The translations under genes and the position numbers were made by a program. The notes beneath the pieces are model-generated. The model was not told the origin of the DNA, did not search any database, and worked only from the letters and a program-made list of their open reading frames with translations. Shown piece after piece: positions 1 to 8,638 of a DNA stretch of 52,250 bases. This DNA is from an uncultured Myroides sp. Lineage in GTDB: Bacteria; Bacteroidota; Bacteroidia; Flavobacteriales; Flavobacteriaceae. The stretch spans positions 1 through 52,250 of the forward strand of contig CAJYTF010000043.1 in NCBI GenBank assembly GCA_913777665.1, in the 5' to 3' direction. Numbering within the stretch: the stretch's first letter is position 1; each line of letters begins with the position of its first letter.

Positions 1-7
1 AAAAAGC

Positions 8-119
<112 letters not shown>

Positions 120-126
120 TTTTAGA

Positions 127-158
127 AAGTCCTTATCAGAAATGATAAGGACTTTTTT
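127..158 (+). terminator. Rho-independent terminator of the rRNA operon
   Basis: Perfect 12-bp stem AAGTCCTTATCA (127-138) / TGATAAGGACTT (143-154) with a GAAA tetraloop, ending in a run of six T. It lies 8 bases after the 5S gene. Confidence 0.93.
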
Positions 159-182
159 GTTTTGGATAAGTTTGGATTTAAC

Positions 183-209
183 CACAGATTGCACAGATTG
201 GCACAGATT
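183..209. repeat. Triplicated CACAGATT short repeat
   Basis: CACAGATT occurs three times (183-190, 192-199, 202-209) separated by 1 or 2 bases. It lies in the gene-free stretch 159-459 after the rRNA operon. Between it and the structured element at 302 there is only AT-rich, CATC-rich low-complexity DNA (about 240-300) in which I see no gene. Confidence 0.6.
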
Positions 210-301
210 TTAGGCTTACATAGAAACTTTAAACCTTAAACAAATATTACTCTAAGATCAAACATCCAGCATCCAACATCAATCACCTAACACCAATACC
301 C

Positions 302-406
302 CGCAATAGGGATGGAGCGATTGTTGCCCTTCGGCAGGCTCAGGGTACATAACAAAAAGAGACTCGCGACAGCCCGACCTGTAGCGATAGCGGAAGGGAT
401 TGCCCA
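302..406 (+). other. Structured intergenic element, possible small RNA or dispersed repeat
   Basis: The region is far richer in G and C than its surroundings and holds several complementary segments: GCGA (317-320) with TCGC (364-367), TTGTT (321-325) with AACAA (351-355), CCCT...AGGG inside the 326-350 arm, and ACAG-CCCGAC-CTGT (369-382). The strand is chosen because the motif GGGATGGAGCG...AGCCCGACC reads in this direction. From memory, similar intergenic segments recur in Flavobacteria and may correspond to the Flavo-1 RNA class. That identity is a guess. A non-coding element fits better than the short open frame on the other strand. Confidence 0.45.
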
Positions 407-416
407 AATTATGAAT

Positions 417-444
417 AAAAAAACTCCTACAAATGCAGGAGTTT
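417..444 (-). terminator. Terminator of mtaB
   Basis: On the minus strand AAACTCCTGCA is followed by the complementary TGTAGGAGTTT and a T run. The hairpin lies 16 bases after the mtaB stop. Confidence 0.85.
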
Positions 445-459
445 AATGTTTTAAACCAA

Positions 460-1779
460 CTATTCAACAAAATTAAATCGAACCAAGCCGTCTTCATCTA
501 TCTTTGTTAGGGTAATATCGTGAAGTGTGTTTACTAATTCAGGATTCCAAGGAGTTTTTACTTTTACGTAATTTTCGGTGAATCCGTGAATATATCCTTC
601 TTTATTTTCACTTTCGAATAAAACGGTGTGGTTAGTGTTTAGTTCTTTCTCATAAAAAGCTCGGCGTTTTTTTACCGACAAACCTCTTAACATTTTGCTG
701 CGCTTAGATCGAACATTAGCAGAAACAACTCCATCAAAATCAACAGCTTCGGTATTATCACGTTCAGAATACGTGAAAACGTGTAAATACGAAATATCTA
801 AATCACTCAAGAAATTATAAGTTTCTAAAAACAATTCATCGGTTTCACCTGGAAATCCAACAATAACATCCACACCAATACAGGCATTTGGCATTACTTC
901 TCGAATTTTAGCCACTCGTTCTGCATACAACTCACGCAAATAACGGCGTTTCATTTTCTTTAGAATAGTATTCGATCCCGATTGTAACGGAATATGAAAA
1001 TGCGGTACAAAGGTGTTACTTTTTGATACAAATTCAATCGTTTCATTCTTCAAAAGATTAGGTTCGATAGATGAAATTCGCAAACGTTCTATTCCTTCAA
1101 CCGTATCTAAAGCCTGAACCAATTCAAAAAACGTATGCTCGTGCTTTTTGTTTCCAAATTCGCCTTTACCGTAATCACCCACATTTACGCCTGTAAGTAC
1201 GATTTCTTTAATCCCTTTTTGTGAAATTTCCTTTGCATTTTTCATTACGTTTTCCATGGTATCAGAACGAGAAATTCCGCGCGCCAAAGGAATGGTGCAA
1301 TACGTACATTTGTAATCGCAACCGTCTTGAACCTTTAAAAACGCTCGAGTTCTGTCGCCAATAGAATAACTTCCTACATAAAAATCGGCTTCTTCAATCT
1401 CGCAAGAATGAATTTCGCCCATATCGTTTTTAGAAAGATCATTTATATAATCGGTAATTTTAAACTTTTCGGTAGCACCCAAAACCAAATCAACGCCATC
1501 AACGGCAGCCAATTCTTCAGGTTTTAACTGCGCATAACAACCCACAGCAGCAACAAAAGCCTTATCGTTATTCTTTAATGCCTTTTTTACAATCTGTTTA
1601 AACTGCTTATCGGCATTTTCGGTAACCGAACAAGTGTTAATCACATAAATATCTGCAGTTTCCTCAAAATCAACACGATCAAATCCTTCATCGTTAAAAC
1701 TGCGGGCAATAGTAGATGTTTCTGAAAAATTCAGTTTGCATCCCAAGGTGTAAAACGCTACTTTTTTTCGGTTTTCCAT
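460..1779 (-). CDS. mtaB: tRNA (N6-L-threonylcarbamoyladenosine(37)-C2)-methylthiotransferase MtaB
   Basis: Radical-SAM methylthiotransferase that adds a methylthio group to t6A37 of tRNAs reading ANN codons. The N-terminal UPF0004 domain shows the three cluster cysteines in TLGCKLN, NTCSVT and VGCYAQ. The radical SAM cysteines are in CDYKCTYC (residues about 154-161), followed by the substrate-binding SSIEPNLL and HIPLQSGS motifs and a C-terminal TRAM-like region. TLGCKLN and the ~440-residue length fit MtaB better than MiaB or RimO. The start is the second ATG (MENRKK); a frame-internal ATG two codons upstream is also possible. It is a single gene, divergent from the solute-binding lipoprotein gene, with its own terminator. 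Confidence 0.93.
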   Translation of the reverse strand: MENRKKVAFYTLGCKLNFSETSTIARSFNDEGFDRVDFEETADIYVINTCSVTENADKQFKQIVKKALKNNDKAFVAAVGCYAQLKPEELAAVDGVDLVLGATEKFKITDYINDLSKNDMGEIHSCEIEEADFYVGSYSIGDRTRAFLKVQDGCDYKCTYCTIPLARGISRSDTMENVMKNAKEISQKGIKEIVLTGVNVGDYGKGEFGNKKHEHTFFELVQALDTVEGIERLRISSIEPNLLKNETIEFVSKSNTFVPHFHIPLQSGSNTILKKMKRRYLRELYAERVAKIREVMPNACIGVDVIVGFPGETDELFLETYNFLSDLDISYLHVFTYSERDNTEAVDFDGVVSANVRSKRSKMLRGLSVKKRRAFYEKELNTNHTVLFESENKEGYIHGFTENYVKVKTPWNPELVNTLHDITLTKIDEDGLVRFNFVE

Positions 1780-1874
1780 GATCATAACTACAAGTAGTGT
1801 AAAAATTCATTTATCTTTACTAACTGCATAACTGCGGTTGGCAATTGGCAAATTTACGAACAAATTTTGGTTTG

Positions 1875-3470
1875 ATGAAATATCAGCTTGGTTACCTACT
1901 TTTATTTACAAGTATTTTATTTTTAGTTAGTTGCGGTAAAAAAGAGAGCGTTTTTACTGATAACGACGTGTTTAGATACAACGAAAGTGCAAACATTCAA
2001 ACGTTAGATCCTGCTTTTGCACGAAACATGGCAATTATCTGGCCTTGCACACAGTTGTTTAATGGTTTGGTTCAGTTAGATGATTCATTGCACGTTGCAC
2101 CCGATATTGCGAAAAGCTGGAATATTTCTAGCGATGGTTTACAATATGAATTTATCCTTCGGAACGACGTTTACTTTCACAAGCATAAGAATTTTGGAAA
2201 AGACAGCACCAGATTAGTTACTGCTTACGATTTTGAATACAGTTTTAACCGAGTTTTGAGCGAAGATTTGGCATCGCCTGGAACATGGGTTTTTCAGCAT
2301 GTGAACAGTTACAAAGCTGTGAATGATTCAGTTTTTAAGATCGATTTAAAAAATCCTTTTCCCGCTTTTTTAAGTCTGCTTTCCATGAAATATGCGTCGG
2401 TTGTTCCAAAGGAAATTACTGAAGATAAATCGATTGATTTTAGATCGAATCCTATTGGAACCGGACCATTTCAGTTTAAAATTTGGGAAGAAAATGTAAA
2501 ATTGGTTTTAAGGAAAAATCCTAATTATCACGAGAAAGATTCATCGGGAAAAAGATTGCCTTATTTAGAAAGTATTGCCATTACTTTTCTGCCCGATAAA
2601 CAAAGTGGTTTTATGCAGTTTATTCAAGGAAAAATTGATATGATTTCTGGATTGGATCCATCGTATAAAGATGAATTACTGCAACCTAACGGAAAGCTTC
2701 AAGATAAATATCAAGACAAAATAAAAATGCTTACCGGACCGTATTTGAATACCGAATATTTGGGTTTTAATATGAATGATCCTTTAATGAGCGATATTAG
2801 AATTCGACAGGCATTGAATCATGGTTTCGATCGAACAAAATTGGTTGCTTATCTGCGAAACGGAATGGGCGATGGAAAAGTAAACGGAATGATACCTAAC
2901 GGATTAGCAGGTTTTCAGTCGGCTAAAGATCCGCTATATAATCCAACCAAAGCTAAAGAACTGGTCAATCAAATAAAGAAAAATCGAAAATTACCAATTG
3001 AAATTACTTTAAGTACCAACAATACGTATTTGGATATTGCCGAATATTTACAACGCGAATGGGAACGATTGGGGATTAAAGTCAAGATTGATGTAATGCC
3101 ACCAAGTACATTGCGCCAGGCAATTGCTACAAATAAATTATCGTTTTTCAGAGGAAGTTGGATTGCAGATTATCCCGATGCAGAAAATTATCTGTCGTTA
3201 TTTTACAGCAATAACTTCACGCCAAACGGACCAAATTATACGCATTTTAAAAACGCTACTTATGATAATTTGTATCAGCAGGCTTTAAATACGGTTGATG
3301 ATGAAAAACGTACCGAATTATATCAGCAAATGGATGCTATAACGGCACAACAGGTTCCGGTAATTATTTTGTTTTACGATAAAGTGGCGCGATTTACGCA
3401 GAAAAACGTCCATAATTTACAGCCAAATGCTATGAACGGCTTGAATTTAAAGTACGTGAAAAAATACTAA
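1875..3470 (+). CDS. ABC transporter substrate-binding lipoprotein, peptide/nickel (SBP_bac_5) family
   Basis: Extracytoplasmic solute-binding protein of the DppA/OppA family, which binds oligopeptides or similar ligands at the inner membrane. The ATG at 1875 gives a signal peptide (MKYQLGYLLLFTSILFLVSC) with the lipobox LVSC, so the mature protein is a lipoprotein. The TTG at 1845 also opens the frame but would put ten extra residues before the signal. The family fold is visible in FRYNESANIQTLDPAFARN, NPIGTGPF, and the C-terminal ADYPDAENYLSLFYS. No permease or ATPase genes are adjacent, so its partners are elsewhere. The specificity cannot be read from the sequence. Confidence 0.88.
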   Translation: MKYQLGYLLLFTSILFLVSCGKKESVFTDNDVFRYNESANIQTLDPAFARNMAIIWPCTQLFNGLVQLDDSLHVAPDIAKSWNISSDGLQYEFILRNDVYFHKHKNFGKDSTRLVTAYDFEYSFNRVLSEDLASPGTWVFQHVNSYKAVNDSVFKIDLKNPFPAFLSLLSMKYASVVPKEITEDKSIDFRSNPIGTGPFQFKIWEENVKLVLRKNPNYHEKDSSGKRLPYLESIAITFLPDKQSGFMQFIQGKIDMISGLDPSYKDELLQPNGKLQDKYQDKIKMLTGPYLNTEYLGFNMNDPLMSDIRIRQALNHGFDRTKLVAYLRNGMGDGKVNGMIPNGLAGFQSAKDPLYNPTKAKELVNQIKKNRKLPIEITLSTNNTYLDIAEYLQREWERLGIKVKIDVMPPSTLRQAIATNKLSFFRGSWIADYPDAENYLSLFYSNNFTPNGPNYTHFKNATYDNLYQQALNTVDDEKRTELYQQMDAITAQQVPVIILFYDKVARFTQKNVHNLQPNAMNGLNLKYVKKY

Positions 3471-3517
3471 CTATATCTTGAATATTAACTGATATTTTAG
3501 TTAAGCCAAAAAAAACG

Positions 3518-3525
3518 TACTTTTG
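3518..3525 (+). promoter_or_regulatory. Promoter -7 box of uup
   Basis: TACTTTTG matches the Bacteroidota -7 consensus TAnnTTTG exactly. TTTTAG lies about 17 bases upstream as a weak -33. The uup ATG at 3544 leaves an untranslated leader of only about 12-15 bases. Confidence 0.7.
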
Positions 3526-3543
3526 TGCTTCAAGAAATCAACC

Positions 3544-5406
3544 ATGAACTATCTTTCAGTAGAAAATATATCAAAATCTTTCGGGGCGCGTACCTTGTTC
3601 GAAGGCGTATCGTTCGGTATCAACAAAGACCAAAAAATTGCCTTTGTAGCTAAAAACGGAACCGGAAAATCAACCATATTAAGCATCATTAACGGATTGG
3701 ATTTTCCCGATACCGGTCAGGTTGTGATCCGCAAAGGAATCCGTATGGAATTTTTGTCGCAAGAACCTAATTTACAAGGCGAATTAACGGTTGAAGAAAG
3801 CATTTTTGCATCAGATAACGAAATTTTGAAGGTTATTGAACGATACGAAAAGGCGTTGGAAAACATGGACGATCAAGAGGAATATCAATTGGCGTTCGAT
3901 CAAATGGATCAGTTCAATGCTTGGGATTTTGAAACACAGTACAAGCAAATTCTCTTTAAACTAAAACTCGAAGATTTAAAGGCAAAGGTTAAAAACATGT
4001 CGGGCGGGCAGCGCAAACGCTTGGCGTTGGCAATTATCTTGATTAATAAACCCGATTTGTTGATTTTAGATGAGCCTACCAACCACTTGGATCTGGAAAT
4101 GATTGAATGGCTGGAAGATTATTTTGCCAAAGAAAATATTACGTTGTTCATGGTAACGCACGACCGTTTCTTTTTAGAGCGAGTTTGTAACGAAATCATT
4201 GAACTTGACAACGGAAAAATATATCAATACAAAGGAAATTATTCGTACTATCTGCAAAAGAAAGAAGAGCGTATCGCATCTGAAAATGCTTCGATCGATA
4301 AAGCAAAAAACTTGTTTGTAAAAGAATTGGAATGGATGCGTCGCCAGCCAAAAGCACGTACTACCAAGTCAAAATCGCGTCAAGACGATTTTTACGTAAT
4401 TAAAGACAAAGCCAATTCGCGCCGTAAAGAACATGTGTTAGAGTTGGAAATCAATATGGAACGCATGGGATCGAAAATTATTGAAATGCACAATGTTTCC
4501 TTGTCTTTTAACGATAAAATAATCCTGAAAAACTTCGATTATCTGTTTAATCGTGGCGAGCGTATCGGTATCATCGGCAAAAACGGAACCGGAAAATCTA
4601 CCTTTTTAAATATATTAACACAAACACTTCAGCCCGATTCTGGTAAAGTGGTCATTGGCGATACCATTAAGGTTGGTTATTATACCCAAAGTGGTATTAA
4701 CCCGAAACCCGAGCAAAAGGTTATTGATATCATTAAAGAATATGGCGAATACATTCCGTTGACAAAAGGCAGAACCATTTCGGCAGGGCAATTGTTAGAA
4801 CGCTTTTTATTCGATCGAAAAAAACAGCACGATTTTGTTGAGAAATTAAGTGGTGGCGAATTAAAACGATTGTATTTGTGTACGGTTTTAATTCAAAATC
4901 CGAATTTTTTGATTTTAGATGAGCCTACAAATGATCTGGATATTGTTACGTTGAACGTTTTGGAAAACTTTTTGTTAGATTATCCGGGATGTTTGCTGGT
5001 AGTTTCGCACGACCGTTATTTTATGGATAAAATTGTAGATCATTTATTTGTGTTTAGGGGCGAAGGTGAGATTGAAGATTTCCCTGGAAACTATTCCGAT
5101 TTTAGAATTTACGAAGATTCTGTAGAACCTGTAAAAGATGATACGTCGAAAGAAAAAGTAAATTGGAAAGATAATCAGCCTAAAAAATCTGGATTAAGTT
5201 TCAACGAACAAAAAGAGTTTTCTAAAATTGAACGCGAAATAAATGATCTGGAATATCAGAAAAAGCAAATCGAAGACGGTTTTTCAAACGGAACGGTTTC
5301 TGATGATGAGATGATCTCAAAAGGATTAGAACTTCAAAAAATAATCGAAACTTTAGAAGAAAAAGAGGAACGCTGGTTTGAACTTTCTTCAAAAATGGAA
5401 GAATAA
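3544..5406 (+). CDS. uup: ABC-F family ATPase, Uup-like
   Basis: Soluble duplicated ABC ATPase that acts on ribosomes or branched DNA, not in transport. Both halves are complete: Walker A KNGTGKSTI and GKNGTGKSTF, signatures MSGGQRKRLAL and LSGGELKRLYL, Walker B plus D-loop LLILDEPTNHLDL and FLILDEPTNDLDI. No membrane segment is present. Between the halves is an ABC-F linker rich in Lys and Arg (RRQPKARTTKSKSRQDD). The last ~70 residues form a charged coiled coil, as in Uup. I chose ATG 3544 (MNYLSVENISKSFG); the longer frame starts at a TTG inside the promoter. It is monocistronic, with a terminator shared with the Nudix gene. Confidence 0.9.
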   Translation: MNYLSVENISKSFGARTLFEGVSFGINKDQKIAFVAKNGTGKSTILSIINGLDFPDTGQVVIRKGIRMEFLSQEPNLQGELTVEESIFASDNEILKVIERYEKALENMDDQEEYQLAFDQMDQFNAWDFETQYKQILFKLKLEDLKAKVKNMSGGQRKRLALAIILINKPDLLILDEPTNHLDLEMIEWLEDYFAKENITLFMVTHDRFFLERVCNEIIELDNGKIYQYKGNYSYYLQKKEERIASENASIDKAKNLFVKELEWMRRQPKARTTKSKSRQDDFYVIKDKANSRRKEHVLELEINMERMGSKIIEMHNVSLSFNDKIILKNFDYLFNRGERIGIIGKNGTGKSTFLNILTQTLQPDSGKVVIGDTIKVGYYTQSGINPKPEQKVIDIIKEYGEYIPLTKGRTISAGQLLERFLFDRKKQHDFVEKLSGGELKRLYLCTVLIQNPNFLILDEPTNDLDIVTLNVLENFLLDYPGCLLVVSHDRYFMDKIVDHLFVFRGEGEIEDFPGNYSDFRIYEDSVEPVKDDTSKEKVNWKDNQPKKSGLSFNEQKEFSKIEREINDLEYQKKQIEDGFSNGTVSDDEMISKGLELQKIIETLEEKEERWFELSSKMEE

Positions 5407-5433
5407 AAAAGGAATCTTAAACGATTCCTTTTT
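5405..5433. terminator. Bidirectional terminator between uup and the Nudix gene
   Basis: AAAAAAGGAATC (5405-5416) pairs with GATTCCTTTTT (5423-5433) around a TTAAAC loop. A and T runs on both sides let it work for both convergent genes. The stop codon of the Nudix gene (5417-5419) lies in the loop, so the stem overlaps its last codons. Confidence 0.85.
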
Positions 5434-6049
5434 CTTTTTCTAAAGCTGTTTTGCAGTAAATACTGTCATTAAACAACAGCTTAATATTTTGGTACGAATT
5501 TTTAAGCAGTTCCGGAATATCCTTTTTATCAACCCAAACAACTTTTTCAATACCTTCTTCAATTTGTCCGTGTAAATCACCCGAAAAAGTAGTATTCATT
5601 AAAAACCAATAGGTGATTTTCAAACGGTATTCGCCATTACGCTTAAAAATATGAAAGGTTTTTTCTAATCGTTTAGTAATTTTTAAATCTCGGCAGCCAG
5701 TTTCTTCTTCCACCTCACGGATCGATGTTTCTTCAATGGTTTCATTTTTTTCAATGCCGCCTTTTGGTAAATCCCATTTTCCGTTTCTGTAAATAAACAA
5801 AACCTGTCCTTTATCATTTTCAACCAAACCGCCCCCCGCTTTATTTATGGTAATTTTCTCCTTAAGTAACTTAAGCAATTGCTCTTCATCGGCGTGATAT
5901 AAGTATGCATTTGTAAGCTGATCTGCAAAATACTGTGCAATTAGTTTCTGCATATCAACCGTATCCAACAAAAAATATTTAAAATCACGTTCTTTTTCTA
6001 ACGTACTTGTTAAAAAAAGTGGCTTATCATTAATAAAAACTTTATACAT
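5417..6049 (-). CDS. Nudix hydrolase
   Basis: Nudix family pyrophosphohydrolase; the substrate (nucleoside diphosphate derivative) is not readable. The Nudix box GX5EX7REVEEETG is intact in the segment GGIEKNETIEE...REVEEETGC, just after LFIYRNGKWDLPKG. About 70 residues precede the domain and match no motif I know; they may be a substrate-recognition extension common in Bacteroidota. The start is taken as the ATG at 6049 (MYKVFIND), because the upstream in-frame start would lie inside pyrE. It is divergent from pyrE with 7 bases between the start codons. Confidence 0.85.
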   Translation of the reverse strand: MYKVFINDKPLFLTSTLEKERDFKYFLLDTVDMQKLIAQYFADQLTNAYLYHADEEQLLKLLKEKITINKAGGGLVENDKGQVLFIYRNGKWDLPKGGIEKNETIEETSIREVEEETGCRDLKITKRLEKTFHIFKRNGEYRLKITYWFLMNTTFSGDLHGQIEEGIEKVVWVDKKDIPELLKNSYQNIKLLFNDSIYCKTALEKEKGIV

Positions 6050-6052
6050 TTG
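6045..6052 (+). promoter_or_regulatory. Promoter -7 box of pyrE overlapping the Nudix start codon
   Basis: TACATTTG matches TAnnTTTG exactly. It covers the Nudix start codon (6047-6049, minus strand) and ends 4 bases before the pyrE ATG at 6057. A start site about 5-7 bases after the box would give a leaderless or nearly leaderless pyrE mRNA. No clear TTG lies at the -33 distance. Confidence 0.6.
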
Positions 6053-6056
6053 CAGT

Positions 6057-6698
6057 ATGATTTTTAACACCAACACAGCACAGAAAACGGCCGAATTGCT
6101 TTTACAAATAAACGCAATTAAATTAAATCCTAAAAATCCTTTTACATGGGCTTCAGGATGGAAATCGCCAATTTATTGCGACAATCGCATAACACTTTCA
6201 TTTCCAGAAATTAGAAAATTTTTAAAGAACGAATTTGCTGCAAACATTGTAGAGAAATTTGGTAAGCCAGATTATATCGCAGGCGTTGCAACCGGTGCCA
6301 TTGGTATTGGTTTGTTGGTTGCCGAAGTGTTAGAACTACCTTTTATTTACGTTCGCCCGGAAGCTAAAAAGCACGGTCGTCAAAATCAGATCGAAGGTCA
6401 GTTTGAAGCTGGTAAAAGCGTAGTTGTGGTAGAAGATTTAATTAGTACCGGAAAAAGTAGTTTGCAGGCGGTTGATGCGTTGCGTGCTGCCGATGCCAAT
6501 ATTTTAGGAATGGCTGCTATTTTTACGTATGGATTTGATGTTGCTGCAGAAAATTTTAAAAATGCAGACATACAATTGGTAACATTAAGTAATTATCCTA
6601 CGTTATTAAAAGCGGCAGTAGAAAAAAATTATATCTCGCAAGAAGAAGTTGCTACTTTAAGTGATTGGAGTAAAGATCCTTCTGTTTGGGGAGTTTAA
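6057..6698 (+). CDS. pyrE: Orotate phosphoribosyltransferase
   Basis: Transfers ribose-5-phosphate from PRPP to orotate, giving OMP, the fifth step of pyrimidine synthesis. The PRPP-binding motif VVVVEDLISTGKSS is at about residues 122-135. The flexible catalytic loop carries RPEAKKHGRQNQIEG with the conserved Lys and His. Length (213 residues) is normal. It heads a small unit with the SRPBCC gene, which follows after 13 bases. No other pyr genes are nearby. The very short leader leaves no room for an attenuator upstream. Confidence 0.95.
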   Translation: MIFNTNTAQKTAELLLQINAIKLNPKNPFTWASGWKSPIYCDNRITLSFPEIRKFLKNEFAANIVEKFGKPDYIAGVATGAIGIGLLVAEVLELPFIYVRPEAKKHGRQNQIEGQFEAGKSVVVVEDLISTGKSSLQAVDALRAADANILGMAAIFTYGFDVAAENFKNADIQLVTLSNYPTLLKAAVEKNYISQEEVATLSDWSKDPSVWGV

Positions 6699-6711
6699 AA
6701 AGATATAAATT

Positions 6712-7104
6712 ATGAATTTAGAAAGTCCGATAGTAACTGTTCAAAAATCATCAGCGTATTTGTTTGATGCTTTAGGTGATATTAAAAATTTCGAAAAGTT
6801 AATGCCCGAAAACATTGCAAAATTTGAAGTGATCGATGAAAACTGCTTTGAATTTGCTTTAAAAGGAATGCCCGAAATTAAGCTGGTTAAAAAAAGTGTT
6901 ACACCAAATACCGAAGTTGTTTTAGGTGCGGCAAGCAGTAAACTGCCATTTACCTTAATTGCCAAATTAGACGAAAAATCTCCAGAAGAAACCAATGTTC
7001 AGTTGTTTTTCGAAGGTGATTTTAACCCAATGATGGCTATGATGATTAAAGGACCAATTGGTAAGTTCATTGAAACATTAGCTCAAAATATGGTAAAGCT
7101 GTAA
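6712..7104 (+). CDS. SRPBCC (START/Bet v 1-like) family protein
   Basis: A 130-residue single-domain protein without signal or membrane segment. The opening ESPIVTVQKSSAYLFDALGDIKNFEKLMPE is the usual start of SRPBCC folds, which bind hydrophobic ligands in a deep cavity. The family assignment is by this pattern and by size. The ligand is unknown. It follows pyrE by 13 bases on the same strand and is probably cotranscribed, but no functional tie to pyrimidine synthesis can be inferred from the sequence. Confidence 0.75.
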   Translation: MNLESPIVTVQKSSAYLFDALGDIKNFEKLMPENIAKFEVIDENCFEFALKGMPEIKLVKKSVTPNTEVVLGAASSKLPFTLIAKLDEKSPEETNVQLFFEGDFNPMMAMMIKGPIGKFIETLAQNMVKL

Positions 7105-7141
7105 AAACAGTTATTTAATTATCAATCAAAATAATAAATCG

Positions 7142-7149
7142 TACTTTTG
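7142..7149 (+). promoter_or_regulatory. Promoter -7 box of lpd
   Basis: TACTTTTG matches TAnnTTTG exactly, 34 bases before the lpd ATG. The -33 region shows only TTA. It is the best promoter candidate in the 79-base gap after the SRPBCC gene. Confidence 0.65.
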
Positions 7150-7183
7150 TACAACTTTAATTTTACACTAAAAAATATAAAAT

Positions 7184-8587
7184 ATGAATTCATTTGACGT
7201 AGTTGTAATAGGTTCTGGTCCGGGCGGATATGTTTCGGCAATTCGTTGCGCACAATTGGGAATGAAAACTGCAATCATTGAAAAATACTCAACTTTAGGA
7301 GGTACTTGTTTAAATGTAGGATGTATTCCTTCTAAAGCTTTATTAGCATCATCGCACCATGTTGATGAAATTAAACATTTTGCAGATCACGGTATTGAAT
7401 TACCGGGAGATGTAAAAATCGATATAGAAAAAATGATTGCTCGCAAACAGGCAGTTGTTGATCAAACTTGTGGTGGCGTTAAGTTTTTGATGGATAAAAA
7501 CAAGATTACCGTTTTTGAAGGTGTTGGATCTTTTGAAAATGCAACTACAATTAATGTTACAAAAAACGATGGTTCTGTAGAGCAGATTTCAGCTAAAAAT
7601 ACCATCATTGCAACAGGATCTAAACCATCTTCTTTACCTTTTATTACTATCGATAAAGAACGTATTATTACTTCTACCGAAGCATTAAAGCTAAAAGAAG
7701 TTCCTAAACACTTAATCATTATTGGTGGTGGTGTTATTGGGTTAGAATTAGGTCAGGTTTATTTACGTTTAGGTGCACAGGTTTCTGTTGTAGAATACGC
7801 AGACCGCGTGTTACCTACTATGGACGGAGCTGTTTCTAAAGAATTGACTAAAGTTTTGAAGAAAGCGGGAATGAAGTTTTATACTTCGCATAAAGTTCAA
7901 AAAGTAGAAAGAAACGGCGATGCTGTTTTGGTTGAAGCTTTAAACGCTAAAAACGAAGTGATTTCTTTAGATGGAGATTATGCGTTGGTTTGCGTTGGTC
8001 GTCGTCCGTATACTGATGGATTAAACGCGGATAAAGCCGGAGTTAAAATTACAGATAGAGGTCAGGTTGAAGTAAACGATCATTTACAAACATCAGCTTC
8101 AAATATTTATGCTATTGGCGATGTTGTTCGTGGAGCAATGTTGGCACACAAGGCAGAAGAAGAAGGTGTTATGGTTGCTGAACAATTGGCTGGTCAAAAA
8201 CCACATATCGATTATAATTTGATTCCTGGTGTAGTTTACACTTGGCCAGAAGTTGCTGCTGTTGGTAAAACAGAAGAGCAGTTAAAAGCCGAAAACAAAG
8301 AATACAAAGTAGGTCAGTTCCCGTTTAAAGCTTTAGGTCGCGCTCGCGCATCTTCTGATTTAGATGGATTTGTTAAGATTTTAGCAGATAAAACTACCGA
8401 CGAAATTTTAGGTTTCCATATTGTTGGAGCTCGCGCTGCCGATTTAATTGCAGAAGCAGTTGTTGCAATGGAATATCGTGCTTCGGCAGAAGACATTTCT
8501 CGTATGTCACACGCACACCCAACGTTTGCAGAAGCTATTAAAGAAGCTGCTTTAGCTGCTACAGAAAACAGAGCGTTACACGTATAG
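7184..8587 (+). CDS. lpd: Dihydrolipoyl dehydrogenase (E3)
   Basis: FAD enzyme that reoxidises dihydrolipoamide for pyruvate and 2-oxoglutarate dehydrogenases and the glycine cleavage system. The FAD site GSGPGGYVSA is at the N terminus. The redox disulfide is C42/C47 in GGTCLNVGCIPSK. The NAD site IIGGGVIGLELG follows in the middle. The C-terminal catalytic His-Glu pair is in HAHPTFAE (about H445 and E450). The length of 467 is standard. It has no E1 or E2 gene beside it, so it may be a shared E3. It has its own promoter and a terminator shared with rmuC. Confidence 0.96.
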   Translation: MNSFDVVVIGSGPGGYVSAIRCAQLGMKTAIIEKYSTLGGTCLNVGCIPSKALLASSHHVDEIKHFADHGIELPGDVKIDIEKMIARKQAVVDQTCGGVKFLMDKNKITVFEGVGSFENATTINVTKNDGSVEQISAKNTIIATGSKPSSLPFITIDKERIITSTEALKLKEVPKHLIIIGGGVIGLELGQVYLRLGAQVSVVEYADRVLPTMDGAVSKELTKVLKKAGMKFYTSHKVQKVERNGDAVLVEALNAKNEVISLDGDYALVCVGRRPYTDGLNADKAGVKITDRGQVEVNDHLQTSASNIYAIGDVVRGAMLAHKAEEEGVMVAEQLAGQKPHIDYNLIPGVVYTWPEVAAVGKTEEQLKAENKEYKVGQFPFKALGRARASSDLDGFVKILADKTTDEILGFHIVGARAADLIAEAVVAMEYRASAEDISRMSHAHPTFAEAIKEAALAATENRALHV

Positions 8588-8605
8588 TTTATAAAATATT
8601 ATAAT

Positions 8606-8638
8606 AAAAAAAATCGAACATTATGTTCGATTTTTTTT
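8606..8638. terminator. Bidirectional terminator between lpd and rmuC
   Basis: A near-perfect palindrome: A8-TCGAACA, loop TTA, TGTTCGA-T8. It serves the convergent lpd (+) and rmuC (-) genes; the rmuC stop lies at its right edge. Confidence 0.92.

Noticed and set aside
279..497. A 72-residue frame on the minus strand between the 5S gene and mtaB
   Set aside because: It overlaps the structured G+C-rich element, the mtaB terminator and the end of mtaB, and shows no protein-like pattern.
1845..1874. TTG 1845 as the start of the solute-binding lipoprotein
   Set aside because: It would put ten extra residues before a clean signal peptide; ATG 1875 gives a normal lipoprotein signal.
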